DNA from: Roseburia porci | GTDB lineage: Bacteria > Bacillota > Clostridia > Lachnospirales > Lachnospiraceae | DNA: 64,000 bases | Direction: 5' to 3' | Assembly (NCBI RefSeq): GCF_009695765.1 | Contig: NZ_VUNI01000008.1 | Span: 1 to 64,000 of the forward strand | In this document: positions 42,228 to 53,255 of the stretch, piece after piece | Numbering within the stretch: position 1 is the first letter of the stretch | Layout of the letters: each line of letters begins with the position of its first letter | The notes under the pieces: model-generated | Told to the model about the DNA's origin: nothing | Database searches by the model: none | The model's input: the letters and a program-made list of their open reading frames with translations, nothing else | Program-made: the position numbers and the translations under genes

Positions 42228-44078
42228 ATGGACAAATTTATTGTGAACATCATTCACCGCCCGGAGATGGTTCCAGAATATTCTGCAACAGTTACCGGAC
42301 AGGGAAAAGAAGAGGATATTGGAGATAAAGCACTTTTAACAGAATCACTTGACATTTTCAGAACACAGCAGAGACTGGCACATGAGAATGGACTGAAAGT
42401 TACGATCCAGATGACCTATGCATCATTATTTAACGATGAGGCTGTTGAGATCGCAAAGCATGATCATGAAGAGTTTGGAGATGAGATCGGATTATCATTG
42501 CTTGGTCTTCCATGTGAAGAATTCCGTGAAAAATATAAGACAAAAGATTTCTGCATCTGGATGTTCTCTATGGAGGACAAGAAAGCCATTGTGAACGACG
42601 TATTTGAAAAGTTCCATGACCGCTTTGGATTTTATCCGGAATCCACAAGCTCCTATTATATGGACGCAGATCTGATCAATTACATCAAGGCTACATATCC
42701 AACCGTGAAATGTGCAGTTGCAACCTGCTGGGAAGAAGGACCAAAAGCATATCATACCTGCAATAACTCCTGGTATACATTGTTTGATGGCGGCCCATGG
42801 GCACCATGGATTCCATCCAAACAGAATACACATGCACCGGCTGCAAACGAAGCCGAGGATAGTGGAATCGTTGCAATCCCACATCTTTCCAGAGATCTGA
42901 TCGCATGCTATGACGGAAATGGTTCCAACTTCGGAACACATCCACAGAATGTTCTCCGTGGAATGATCTATGATACCAAGACATGGGAGTATCCATACTT
43001 GTATAATCTGATCGATCAGTATCGCGATCTGTACAAATACAATAATGGATACGCATACAACATGATGTTTGTCGGACCTGGCTGGATGAACAAAATGGGC
43101 CGCTGGGAGCAGCCATATGAACTGCTTTTGAAATCTTATACAGACGGATGCGCATACTACGGAAAACTCAAAAAAGAAGGCAAACTGATCGACATGACCA
43201 TGTCTGAGTTCGCTGATTATTACAGAAAGAAAAAGGGTGTTACAGACGAAAAACGTTACACGGAACCGGAATGTGCACTTTGGAGAGATATTTTATACGG
43301 ATCTGACAAACAGTTATTCTGGTATTGTGATCCATATATGAGAGCATGCGTGAACATGGATCAGGGTGGCGCGATTGTTGACCTTCGTCCATATGCTGCA
43401 AAACTGGAGTGGCCGGTTGGAATCGGAACAAAACACGTACAGGATGCGTCTTATCCATTCCTGATTCAGGAGAAATATCGTGCCGGATACTTTACACATT
43501 ATGCAGGAGAAGGAACCGTAAGAAGTGCAAAACTTTCCTATAACGGAGAGGAAGTTGATCTGTGTCTCTGCCCGACACATGCACATTTCTCACAGGAGGG
43601 AAGAACAAGAATCCTGACACTGGACCCTGTAGAAATCGAGTTCCATGGTCTGACCGTAAAATTACAGACAAAAGAGTATTTTGAAGAAGGCTCTTCCAAT
43701 ATTAAGATCGAACGTCACATTTTAGAGATGAGTGATCCAACTGCAGAAGTTACACTGGATGAGTATATGGTAGCTTGCTACGGTACAACAGAATATCCGG
43801 AAGATATGACTTCCGTTGTTTTAAGATGTGAAGGAAAAGATGAGAAGAGAATCGACTATGCATATAAATGCCGCACCGAATCTCTTCAGGGCGCAGACGC
43901 AGTCAGCGCTGTAGTGCCTCCAATCGACACAAAAGTTTCCCTGACTGCATCAGTAGAAGCAGAAGGTTACATTGAAGAAGGCTATGCATTCTCACCAATG
44001 TTTAAACTTGGATATAAGAAGAAGATCGCAGATAAGGAGGTATTTGCAACATGGCTCAACTTGGAAAAGGCAAATTAA
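42228..44078 (+). CDS. Unrecognised 616-residue protein in the galactan locus (barrel-enzyme-like)
   Basis: I do not recognise the family with certainty. The first half looks like a (beta/alpha)-barrel of the polysaccharide-deacetylase/GH57-like kind: LKVTIQMTYASLFNDE, then KHDHEEFGDEIGLSLLG (78-93), FGFYPESTSSYYMD (133-146), and a Trp-rich WYTLFDGGPWAPWIP (182-196). The second half is beta-rich with HAHFSQEGRTRILTLDP and TLDEYMVACYGT. There is no signal peptide or TM. A start at ATG 42228 follows GGAGGG; GTG 42225 is the alternative. Three LacI-type sites surround its promoter, so it probably belongs to galactoside use. Enzymatic activity is inference only. Its last 28 nt overlap the zinc-ribbon gene. 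Confidence 0.6.
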   Translation: MDKFIVNIIHRPEMVPEYSATVTGQGKEEDIGDKALLTESLDIFRTQQRLAHENGLKVTIQMTYASLFNDEAVEIAKHDHEEFGDEIGLSLLGLPCEEFREKYKTKDFCIWMFSMEDKKAIVNDVFEKFHDRFGFYPESTSSYYMDADLINYIKATYPTVKCAVATCWEEGPKAYHTCNNSWYTLFDGGPWAPWIPSKQNTHAPAANEAEDSGIVAIPHLSRDLIACYDGNGSNFGTHPQNVLRGMIYDTKTWEYPYLYNLIDQYRDLYKYNNGYAYNMMFVGPGWMNKMGRWEQPYELLLKSYTDGCAYYGKLKKEGKLIDMTMSEFADYYRKKKGVTDEKRYTEPECALWRDILYGSDKQLFWYCDPYMRACVNMDQGGAIVDLRPYAAKLEWPVGIGTKHVQDASYPFLIQEKYRAGYFTHYAGEGTVRSAKLSYNGEEVDLCLCPTHAHFSQEGRTRILTLDPVEIEFHGLTVKLQTKEYFEEGSSNIKIERHILEMSDPTAEVTLDEYMVACYGTTEYPEDMTSVVLRCEGKDEKRIDYAYKCRTESLQGADAVSAVVPPIDTKVSLTASVEAEGYIEEGYAFSPMFKLGYKKKIADKEVFATWLNLEKAN

Positions 44079-44269
44079 ATTACAGATGTCCGTCCTGCTT
44101 TATGAGAGACCTTGACATCGATATGTTCTACAACAAAGATACAAAGATCTACAGCTGCATCCGCTGCCAGTACAGAGGTACAGAAGAGGATGTTCTGGCG
44201 AAAAATGAAATGGTTCGTTTCCGTTATGGAGCAATGAACAAAAGATTTGATAAGTTTGACTTTGATTAA
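44051..44269 (+). CDS. Small zinc-ribbon protein overlapping the unknown enzyme gene
   Basis: A 72-residue protein with two CxxC knuckles: YRCPSCFMRDLDID and YSCIRCQYRGTEED, a rubredoxin-like zinc ribbon. The C-terminus is basic-aromatic and ends in FDKFDFD. It starts 28 nt inside the preceding gene behind AAGGAGG, so the two are translationally coupled. It may bind nucleic acid or act as a chaperone or subunit for the 616-residue protein. I recall no named family. A terminator follows. Confidence 0.75.
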   Translation: MAQLGKGKLNYRCPSCFMRDLDIDMFYNKDTKIYSCIRCQYRGTEEDVLAKNEMVRFRYGAMNKRFDKFDFD

Positions 44270-44323
44270 ACCAGATCAGATCTGTGGGGTGTAACATAGC
44301 AAAGCATAAAAAGAACGCAAAAA

Positions 44324-44363
44324 GAAAGGAACCGGAGGCGAAAGCGGCTTCGGTTCCTTTCTT
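44324..44363 (+). terminator. Terminator after the zinc-ribbon gene
   Basis: GAAAGGAACCGGAG pairs with CTTCGGTTCCTTTC (13 of 14), with a GCGAAAGCGG loop. The T-run after it is short. Confidence 0.75.
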
Positions 44364-44375
44364 GCTATAAAGATC

Positions 44376-44423
44376 AGAGTGTCAAAATGTGACTTTTTAA
44401 TTTTCGAATTAGCAAATCGTACA
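44376..44423 (+). repeat. Partial copy of the MITE-like element's left arm
   Basis: AGAGTGTCAAAATGTGAC..AATTAGCAAAT aligns with the first 48 nt of the element at 28743 (shared GTGTCAAAA, AATTTT and AATTAGCAAAT blocks). It lies just upstream of the AraC regulator gene. Confidence 0.6.
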
Positions 44424-44477
44424 GGTTTTTATGTTATGATATAGCTATCTATTATGGAAGAAAGCAGGAGGAGCGCG

Positions 44478-45416
44478 ATGGGAAAAAAGAAAAAGGAAAC
44501 AATGGAATTTCGCTATTACGATATTCCACAGAAAGAAACCGTGCTTGCTCTTTTAGGGGACAGCTGGAGAAGGGTATACGGACATGATGAATTCCATCTT
44601 CATTTTCATAATCTGATGGAGGTTGGATATTGCAGACAGGGAGCTGGAGTGGTGTGTCTGGATGAGGAAAAATGCAGATACAGTACAGGAATGATTTCGG
44701 TGATTCCGGCGAATTATCCACACATCACGATCAGTGATGGAGAGGATACGAATTTCTGGGAGTATATATTCTTTGATCCGGAACAGATCATAAGGGAGAT
44801 TTATCCGGACAATCCAATATATCAGCGTGAAATGCTTGATGTTTTGAACAAGAATGCAATTCTCAGATTTGAAAGTGAGTGCATGTCACTTGTGGATATG
44901 GTCAAAATGATCATGGAGGAGATGCGTTTTAAACGCCCGCATTATATGGAAGTGGTACGGAGTCTCGCAAAAGCACTGGTTCTTGAAATTATCCGGGTGA
45001 ATGAACAGTACGAGGCACAGGCAGCAGAACCGGTAAAAACAATGAAAAATACGCAGATTACTGCGGCAATGGAATATGTAAATGAACATTATGCAAGTCC
45101 ACTCCGGGCACAGGAACTGGCTGCGGTCTGCAATATGAGTGAAACTCATTTCCGCAGAGTTTTTGAAGAGAATATCAACATGTCACCGATGGACTATGTA
45201 AATATGGTACGGGTCCAGAAAGCATGTGACCTCATGAAAAAGACAAATGATTCCATGGATATCGTTGCGGTGAAGTGCGGATTTGCTACAACATCCACAT
45301 TTAACCGTAATTTTAAGAAGTTTTTGTCAACTTCACCATATCAGTGGAAGATTAATCCGGCTAATTATGAGCGAAAATTATTGAATTTTAATATTTCTGC
45401 GTTAAAAGGGTGGTAA
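44478..45416 (+). CDS. AraC-family transcriptional regulator
   Basis: A 312-residue regulator. The N-terminal cupin-like sensor domain has HFHLHFHNLMEVGYC-type residues (HDEFHLHFHNLMEV) and a GDRVIIPANYPH-like motif (ISVIPANYPHIT). The C-terminal double HTH (about 200-300) has ASPLRAQELAAVCNMSETHF and SMDIVAVKCGFATTSTFNRNFKK, ending in the SPYQW signature. The start follows GGAGGAG. It lies directly upstream of the sugar ABC importer operon and is the likely activator of those genes in response to a sugar. Direct repeats near 45541-45582 and 53107-53135 are candidate targets. Confidence 0.92.
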   Translation: MGKKKKETMEFRYYDIPQKETVLALLGDSWRRVYGHDEFHLHFHNLMEVGYCRQGAGVVCLDEEKCRYSTGMISVIPANYPHITISDGEDTNFWEYIFFDPEQIIREIYPDNPIYQREMLDVLNKNAILRFESECMSLVDMVKMIMEEMRFKRPHYMEVVRSLAKALVLEIIRVNEQYEAQAAEPVKTMKNTQITAAMEYVNEHYASPLRAQELAAVCNMSETHFRRVFEENINMSPMDYVNMVRVQKACDLMKKTNDSMDIVAVKCGFATTSTFNRNFKKFLSTSPYQWKINPANYERKLLNFNISALKGW

Positions 45417-45474
45417 TTGACACTTTTTTCACAAAGATATATGGTTGAATTTGCGTGTTTTATAGCGGAATTGG

Positions 45475-45505
45475 TTCACACAAATTACAATTTATTCGTT
45501 ATAAT
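45475..45505 (+). promoter_or_regulatory. Promoter of the sugar ABC importer operon
   Basis: TTCACA (45475-45480) and TATAAT (45500-45505), spacer 19. This is a suboptimal spacing that fits an activator-dependent promoter. The expected leader is about 110 nt long. Confidence 0.6.
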
Positions 45506-45541
45506 ACACATATAATCGAAGCGAGGGAAACATAAACTTGA

Positions 45542-45582
45542 CAAATTGCACAAAACAGAATTGCAAGTGCGAAACAAATTGC
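45542..45582 (+). repeat. Repeats in the importer leader, one identical to the MITE arm
   Basis: CAAATTGCACAAAACAG (45542-45558) is identical to 17 nt of the MITE-like element's right arm (minus strand). ACAAATTGC recurs at 45574-45582, and AATTGC also at 45559. Confidence 0.5.
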
Positions 45583-45622
45583 GGGGATTATGACTATAAA
45601 GTAACATTGGGAGGAAGGAAAT

Positions 45623-46960
45623 ATGAAGAGAAAGGTTTTATCAGTTTTACTGGTAGCTGCAATGACAGCTTCCATGGTGGCAGGATGTGGCACCGGAAAA
45701 GGTTCCGGAAGCTCTGCAGGTGGGGATACACAGAGCGCAGAGAATCCGACAGCTGGCGAGGATGAACATACATTAAGCGTTTCTGCATGGGATAAGAGTT
45801 TCAATATTCCGGCACTCGAGGCAGCTGCAAAAGATTATCAGGAGAATGTAGACCCTGATTTTAAACTCAACATCAACGAAGTATCTCAGTCATCCGATAT
45901 TGAGAATTCAATCACACTTGCTGGTTCGGCAGGAGATTACAGCACATTGACAGACATTGTTCTGTTCCAGGATCACTGGATTCAGAAATACGTAGCAGAT
46001 TATCCGGATGCTTTCCAGGATGTCAACGATGCAGATATTAACTGGGACGATTTCGCAGAAGAGAAGCTTTCTTTCTCTACCATTGATGACAAACATTACG
46101 GTGTTCCGGTAGATAACGGAACTGTAGTAGCTGCATACCGGATCGACTTACTTGAGGAAGCCGGACATTCCATCGATGAATTGAAAGGCTGCACCTGGGA
46201 TAAATTCATCGAGATCGGCGAGGATGTTTATAACAAGACTGGTAAATATTTATTATCCATGGATGGCGATGGAAACGACCTTGTTTATATGATGCTTCAG
46301 GCAGAAGGCGAGTCACAGTTTAAAGATGGCAAACCAAACATCGTTGAGAATGACAAGTTAGTTAAGATTGTTGAGATTATTGATGAAATGGTTCAGAAGA
46401 ATGTATTATATCTTGCAAATGACTGGAATGATTACACAGACCAGACAATCTTAGGAGATATGGTTGCCGGCGTTATCAATGGTAACTGGATCATTCCTAC
46501 TATTGAGAAAGTAGAAGCAAACAGTGGTAAATGGGAGATTACAACAATGCCTACTATCGAAGGCGGCGATGGATATGCTTCAAACGGTGGAGCTTCCCTT
46601 TACGTGACAGCAAACTGCCAGAATAAAGAGCTTGCAGAGAAATTCTTAGCATACACATTCGGTGGAAGCCAGACTACATATGATGCAGCACTGAAAAACG
46701 GTGGCGTTATCACAACATGTATCTCTGCTGGTAAATCCGATGTATACAATGAGGGTGTTGAGTACTTCAACAATACACCAATCTACGCCGAGATCGTAGA
46801 AATGGGTTCACACGTTAAACCTGTAGAACAGAGTGAATATCATTATACCTGCCGTGAAAAAGTTGCAGCAGCAATCATTAATATCACGCAGAATGGAGCG
46901 GATGTTAAGGATGCATTACAGGATGCAGAAGACCAGTTGAACTTTGAAATGGGCAATTAA
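45623..46960 (+). CDS. Sugar ABC transporter substrate-binding lipoprotein
   Basis: A 445-residue lipoprotein. The signal peptide ends in the lipobox SMVAGC, followed by a Gly/Ser-rich linker. The mature protein has the SBP_bac_1 (family 1) layout: ITLAGSAGDYSTLTDIVLFQDHW, then YGVPVDNGTVVAAYRID (hinge) and a late WEITTMPTIEGG region. It binds an oligosaccharide outside the membrane and delivers it to the two permeases encoded downstream. The context (galactosidases, galK, galT) points to galacto-oligosaccharides. GGAGGAAGG precedes the start. An attenuator-like hairpin lies between it and the permease genes. No ATPase gene is in the locus, so a shared MsmK-like ATPase is expected elsewhere. 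Confidence 0.92.
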   Translation: MKRKVLSVLLVAAMTASMVAGCGTGKGSGSSAGGDTQSAENPTAGEDEHTLSVSAWDKSFNIPALEAAAKDYQENVDPDFKLNINEVSQSSDIENSITLAGSAGDYSTLTDIVLFQDHWIQKYVADYPDAFQDVNDADINWDDFAEEKLSFSTIDDKHYGVPVDNGTVVAAYRIDLLEEAGHSIDELKGCTWDKFIEIGEDVYNKTGKYLLSMDGDGNDLVYMMLQAEGESQFKDGKPNIVENDKLVKIVEIIDEMVQKNVLYLANDWNDYTDQTILGDMVAGVINGNWIIPTIEKVEANSGKWEITTMPTIEGGDGYASNGGASLYVTANCQNKELAEKFLAYTFGGSQTTYDAALKNGGVITTCISAGKSDVYNEGVEYFNNTPIYAEIVEMGSHVKPVEQSEYHYTCREKVAAAIINITQNGADVKDALQDAEDQLNFEMGN

Positions 46961-46990
46961 TATTACAACATAAGTAAGAGCAGAACAGGA

Positions 46991-47023
46991 AAACGGGGAA
47001 TCGGTGATCTGACTCCCCGTTTT
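46991..47023 (+). terminator. Attenuating hairpin between binding-protein and permease genes
   Basis: AAACGGGGA (46991-46999) pairs with TCCCCGTTT (47014-47022), followed by T. It would lower permease expression relative to the binding protein. Confidence 0.75.
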
Positions 47024-47073
47024 ATCCAAAACAGAGAGCTTCTTTTGATACTACAGGAAGGACTGAGTCAAAG

Positions 47074-47970
47074 ATGAAGAAAAACAAGATGAGCGTTACC
47101 TCAAAGCAACACGCAGCCGGATGGGCGTTTCTGGCACCGGCAACACTGCTGATCGTGATCATGAGTTTTTATCCGATCATTCAGGCAGTTTTTACATCAT
47201 TAAAAACCGGCTCAAGTGCCAACATGAAATGGGCAGAGCCATTACTCTATAATTACACACGAATGTTCAAGGACAAATTGTTCATGAGATCTGTGGGCAA
47301 CACGTTCTTATATTTACTGATAGAAGTACCAATTATGTTAATCCTGGCAATTTTACTTGCGCAGATCCTGAACAATAAAGATCTGAAACTGAAAGGCTTT
47401 TTCAGAACCTGTGTATTCCTGCCATGTGCAACATCACTGGTATCATACTCATTGATTTTTAAATCCTTATTTGCAACCAATGGACTGATCAATTCCATTC
47501 TTGTAAATCTTGGAATACTGGAAACAAACTATAATTTCCTTGGAAATGCAAAATCAGCAAAGGTTATTATCATTATTGCACTGATCTGGAGATGGACCGG
47601 ATACAACATGGTATTTTTCCTCGCTGGATTACAGAATATTGAATATTCCGTATATGAAGCAGCTAAGATCGATGGAGCAAGCTCATGGAAGACCTTCTGG
47701 AATATCACAGTTCCACTGCTTCGTCCGACAATTGTTATGACAATGATCATGTCAATCAATGGTACATTACAGTTGTTCGATGAGTCTGTAAACTTAACAA
47801 ACGGTGGTCCGGCAAATGCCACAATAACAATGTCACATTATATTTACAACAATTCCTTCGGACAGGGTGTTGCAAACTTCGGATATGCTTCAGCAATGTC
47901 GTTCTTTGTATTTATCCTGGTTGCAATTCTTGCATTTATCAATATGAAAGTAGGTGACAAGCGTGACTAA
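47074..47970 (+). CDS. Sugar ABC transporter permease 1 (MalF-like)
   Basis: A 298-residue inner-membrane subunit with six TM segments. The ATPase-contact EAA loop reads YEAAKIDGASSWKTFWNITVPLLRP in the usual place. A start at MKKNKMS follows AGGAAGGA, 113 nt after the binding-protein gene. It forms the channel with the second permease, whose gene overlaps its end by 8 nt. The imported sugar is inferred from the locus to be a galacto-oligosaccharide. Confidence 0.92.
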   Translation: MKKNKMSVTSKQHAAGWAFLAPATLLIVIMSFYPIIQAVFTSLKTGSSANMKWAEPLLYNYTRMFKDKLFMRSVGNTFLYLLIEVPIMLILAILLAQILNNKDLKLKGFFRTCVFLPCATSLVSYSLIFKSLFATNGLINSILVNLGILETNYNFLGNAKSAKVIIIIALIWRWTGYNMVFFLAGLQNIEYSVYEAAKIDGASSWKTFWNITVPLLRPTIVMTMIMSINGTLQLFDESVNLTNGGPANATITMSHYIYNNSFGQGVANFGYASAMSFFVFILVAILAFINMKVGDKRD

Positions 47971-48796
47971 GAAGAAAATTCATACATCATCCATACAGAA
48001 GAGACTGATCCCTTCTTACATATTTTTGATTATCGTATCATTTATTTCGGTGTTCCCGCTTTACTGGATGTTTAGCGCTGCGACAAACTCAACCGTTGAT
48101 GTCGCAAGAGGAAAGATCACATTTGGTACGCAGGCGGTTGAAAACTTCCGCAAGCTTTTGGAACAGCAGGATCTGTTTGGTGCGCTTGGTAACTCTTTCC
48201 TTTATGCGATTGTACAGACGGTAGTTGCTTTACTAATTTGTTCACTCGCTGGTTATGGATTTGAATTATATCATGATCGTCATAAAGACAGAGTATTTTC
48301 GTTTTTACTGCTTGCAATGATGGTGCCTCAGGTAGCTACCATGATCCCGTTATTTAAGATGATGTCATCAATGGGACTTTTAAATACAGTATGGGCATTT
48401 ATTCTTCCATCGATTTCAACACCGTTTCTGATCATGATGTTCAGACAGAACTCCAGAAACTTCCCAATCGATGTTATGGAAGCAGCGCGTATCGACGGAC
48501 TGAATGAGATTCAGATCTTCTTCCGTATGTATATGCCAATCCAGAAATCCACTTATGCGGCAGCAGCAGTTATTACCTTTATGAATGCATGGAATGCATA
48601 CTTATGGCCAAAGGTTGTAATGAGTGATAACCGTGCACAGACAATGCCAATGTTGATTGCCAATCTGGCAGCCGGCTATTCGGTTGATTACGGAGTACTG
48701 ATGATGGGCGTATTATTCTGCTCCATCCCTACCATGGTTGTATTCTTCGTATTACAGAAACAGTTTGCAGAAGGTATTACAGGCTCTGTAAAATAA
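47963..48796 (+). CDS. Sugar ABC transporter permease 2 (MalG-like)
   Basis: A 277-residue inner-membrane subunit with six TM segments. The EAA loop is MEAARIDGLNEIQIFFRMYMPIQK. A GTG at 47963 follows GTAGGTG with proper spacing; a GTG at 47954 is the other option. It overlaps the first permease gene by 8 nt, consistent with translational coupling. A hairpin precedes the beta-galactosidase gene downstream. Confidence 0.92.
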   Translation: MTKKKIHTSSIQKRLIPSYIFLIIVSFISVFPLYWMFSAATNSTVDVARGKITFGTQAVENFRKLLEQQDLFGALGNSFLYAIVQTVVALLICSLAGYGFELYHDRHKDRVFSFLLLAMMVPQVATMIPLFKMMSSMGLLNTVWAFILPSISTPFLIMMFRQNSRNFPIDVMEAARIDGLNEIQIFFRMYMPIQKSTYAAAAVITFMNAWNAYLWPKVVMSDNRAQTMPMLIANLAAGYSVDYGVLMMGVLFCSIPTMVVFFVLQKQFAEGITGSVK

Positions 48797-48828
48797 GAGC
48801 AGATTTCGTACAAATGTACAATGAAATG

Positions 48829-48865
48829 AAAAGGGCAGATAACACTTGTTATTTGCCCTTTTTTT
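48829..48865 (+). terminator. Terminator-like hairpin between permease and GH2 genes
   Basis: AAAAGGGCAGATAA pairs with TTATTTGCCCTTTT (one G-T), loop CACTTG, then TTT. Only 20 nt separate it from the GH2 start and no promoter fits there, so read-through is likely. Confidence 0.85.
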
Positions 48866-48876
48866 AAAAGAATTGA

Positions 48877-51954
<3,078 letters not shown>

Positions 51955-51974
51955 AAGTGAACAGGAGATAGAAG

Positions 51975-53087
51975 ATGAAGAAATTTATTAAGGGCATGGA
52001 TTTGTCTACATTATTGGAAATGGAACGATGCAACGCAAAATATTATGATCATGGTCAGGAGATGGACATTCTTGAGATTATGAAAAAATATGATGTGGAT
52101 ACAATTCGTCTGAGATTATGGAATGACCCGAAATCTGAGACCGGAGAACCGTATGGAGCCGGAAATAATGATCTTGAGGAAACGATCGCAATTGGAAAAC
52201 GTGTAACAGAAGCCGGACTTGGTGTGCTTTTGAACTTCCATTACAGTGATTTCTGGGCAGATCCTGGAAAACAGATCAAGCCAAAGGCATGGAAGGATTA
52301 TGGAGTAGAAGAACTGGAGAAGGCGGTATATGATTTTACACTGGAGTCCCTGCAGAAAGTGATTGGAGCGGGTGTTCGTGTAACAATGATCCAGGTTGGA
52401 AACGAGCTTTCCAATGGTCTGCTCTGGCCGGAAGGACAGGTTCCGAATTATGACAATATTGCACGTTTTGTAAGTGCCGGAATACGTGCATGCCGCAAAG
52501 TGGATGCAAAGATCCCGCTCATGATTCATCTCGATAATGGTGGAAATAATGAACTTTACCGCAGATGGTTTGATAACTATATGAAACGTGGAGAGGATTT
52601 TGAGTATATCGGATTATCTTATTATCCGTTCTGGCATGGAAGTTTAAAACAGCTGGAGGATAATATGAACGACATTGCGGTGCGCTATGGAAAAGACCTG
52701 ATCATTGCAGAAGTGTCAATGGGCTTTACCATGGATGACTACAAAGATTATGAAAAGCTTTCTGACAGTGAGAGAAAAGGTTATGCGACGAAACCGGAAC
52801 TTGTTGCCAAAATCGAGTATCCGATGACGATAGAAGGGCAGAAGGCATTTACAGAGGATTTCTTAAATCGCGTGGCAAAAGTGCCGGATGATCATGGATG
52901 CGGCTTTTTCTGGTGGGAACCTGCATGGATTCCGGTTCCGGGGTCTGGCTGGGCAACGGAGGCGTCTTTAAAATATATGAATGATCCGGGACCATGTGGA
53001 AATGAGTGGGCCAATCAGGCATTGTTTGATTACGATGGTAATGCACTTCCAACACTTGAGGTGATCCGTGATTTCAGGAAAAAGTAA
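51975..53087 (+). CDS. GH53 endo-beta-1,4-galactanase, apparently intracellular
   Basis: A 370-residue enzyme of the arabinogalactan endo-beta-1,4-galactanase family. GMDLSTLLEMERCNAKYYD begins the mature barrel. The acid/base is E144 in IQVGNELSNG and the nucleophile is E246 in IIAEVSMG. The ending DHGCGFFWWEPAWIPVPG has the substrate-binding Trp residues. No signal peptide is present, although most GH53 enzymes are secreted. It probably trims imported galacto-oligosaccharides. AGGAGATAG precedes the start. It follows GH2 in the same unit. Confidence 0.93.
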   Translation: MKKFIKGMDLSTLLEMERCNAKYYDHGQEMDILEIMKKYDVDTIRLRLWNDPKSETGEPYGAGNNDLEETIAIGKRVTEAGLGVLLNFHYSDFWADPGKQIKPKAWKDYGVEELEKAVYDFTLESLQKVIGAGVRVTMIQVGNELSNGLLWPEGQVPNYDNIARFVSAGIRACRKVDAKIPLMIHLDNGGNNELYRRWFDNYMKRGEDFEYIGLSYYPFWHGSLKQLEDNMNDIAVRYGKDLIIAEVSMGFTMDDYKDYEKLSDSERKGYATKPELVAKIEYPMTIEGQKAFTEDFLNRVAKVPDDHGCGFFWWEPAWIPVPGSGWATEASLKYMNDPGPCGNEWANQALFDYDGNALPTLEVIRDFRKK

Positions 53088-53106
53088 TCAATTCTTATAT
53101 GTAATT

Positions 53107-53179
53107 ATGTTGCATGTTTCTCTAGGAATGTTGCAACATCCTGCGGATATATTGAAAAGAAACATGCATCCGTTATAAT
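53107..53179 (+). promoter_or_regulatory. galK promoter with upstream direct repeats
   Basis: TTGAAA (53152-53157), a 16-bp spacer and TATAAT (53174-53179). Upstream, ATGTTGCA occurs at 53107-53114 and 53128-53135, 21 bp apart, typical of AraC-family sites. The second is part of a palindrome ATGTTGCAACAT. The leader holds a GCTGTGT/ACACAGC hairpin (53203-53224). Confidence 0.65.
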
Positions 53180-53255
53180 GAGAATAACAGAGAAATGAGG
53201 CGGCTGTGTGAGAAGATACACAGCTGCTGTTATCATAAAAAAGAGGAGAATATCA

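Noticed and set aside
53107-53139. ATGTTGCAACAT as a terminator for the GH53 gene
   Set aside because: The repeat has no loop-plus-T-run layout; it is better explained as a binding-site repeat. No terminator was found after GH53.
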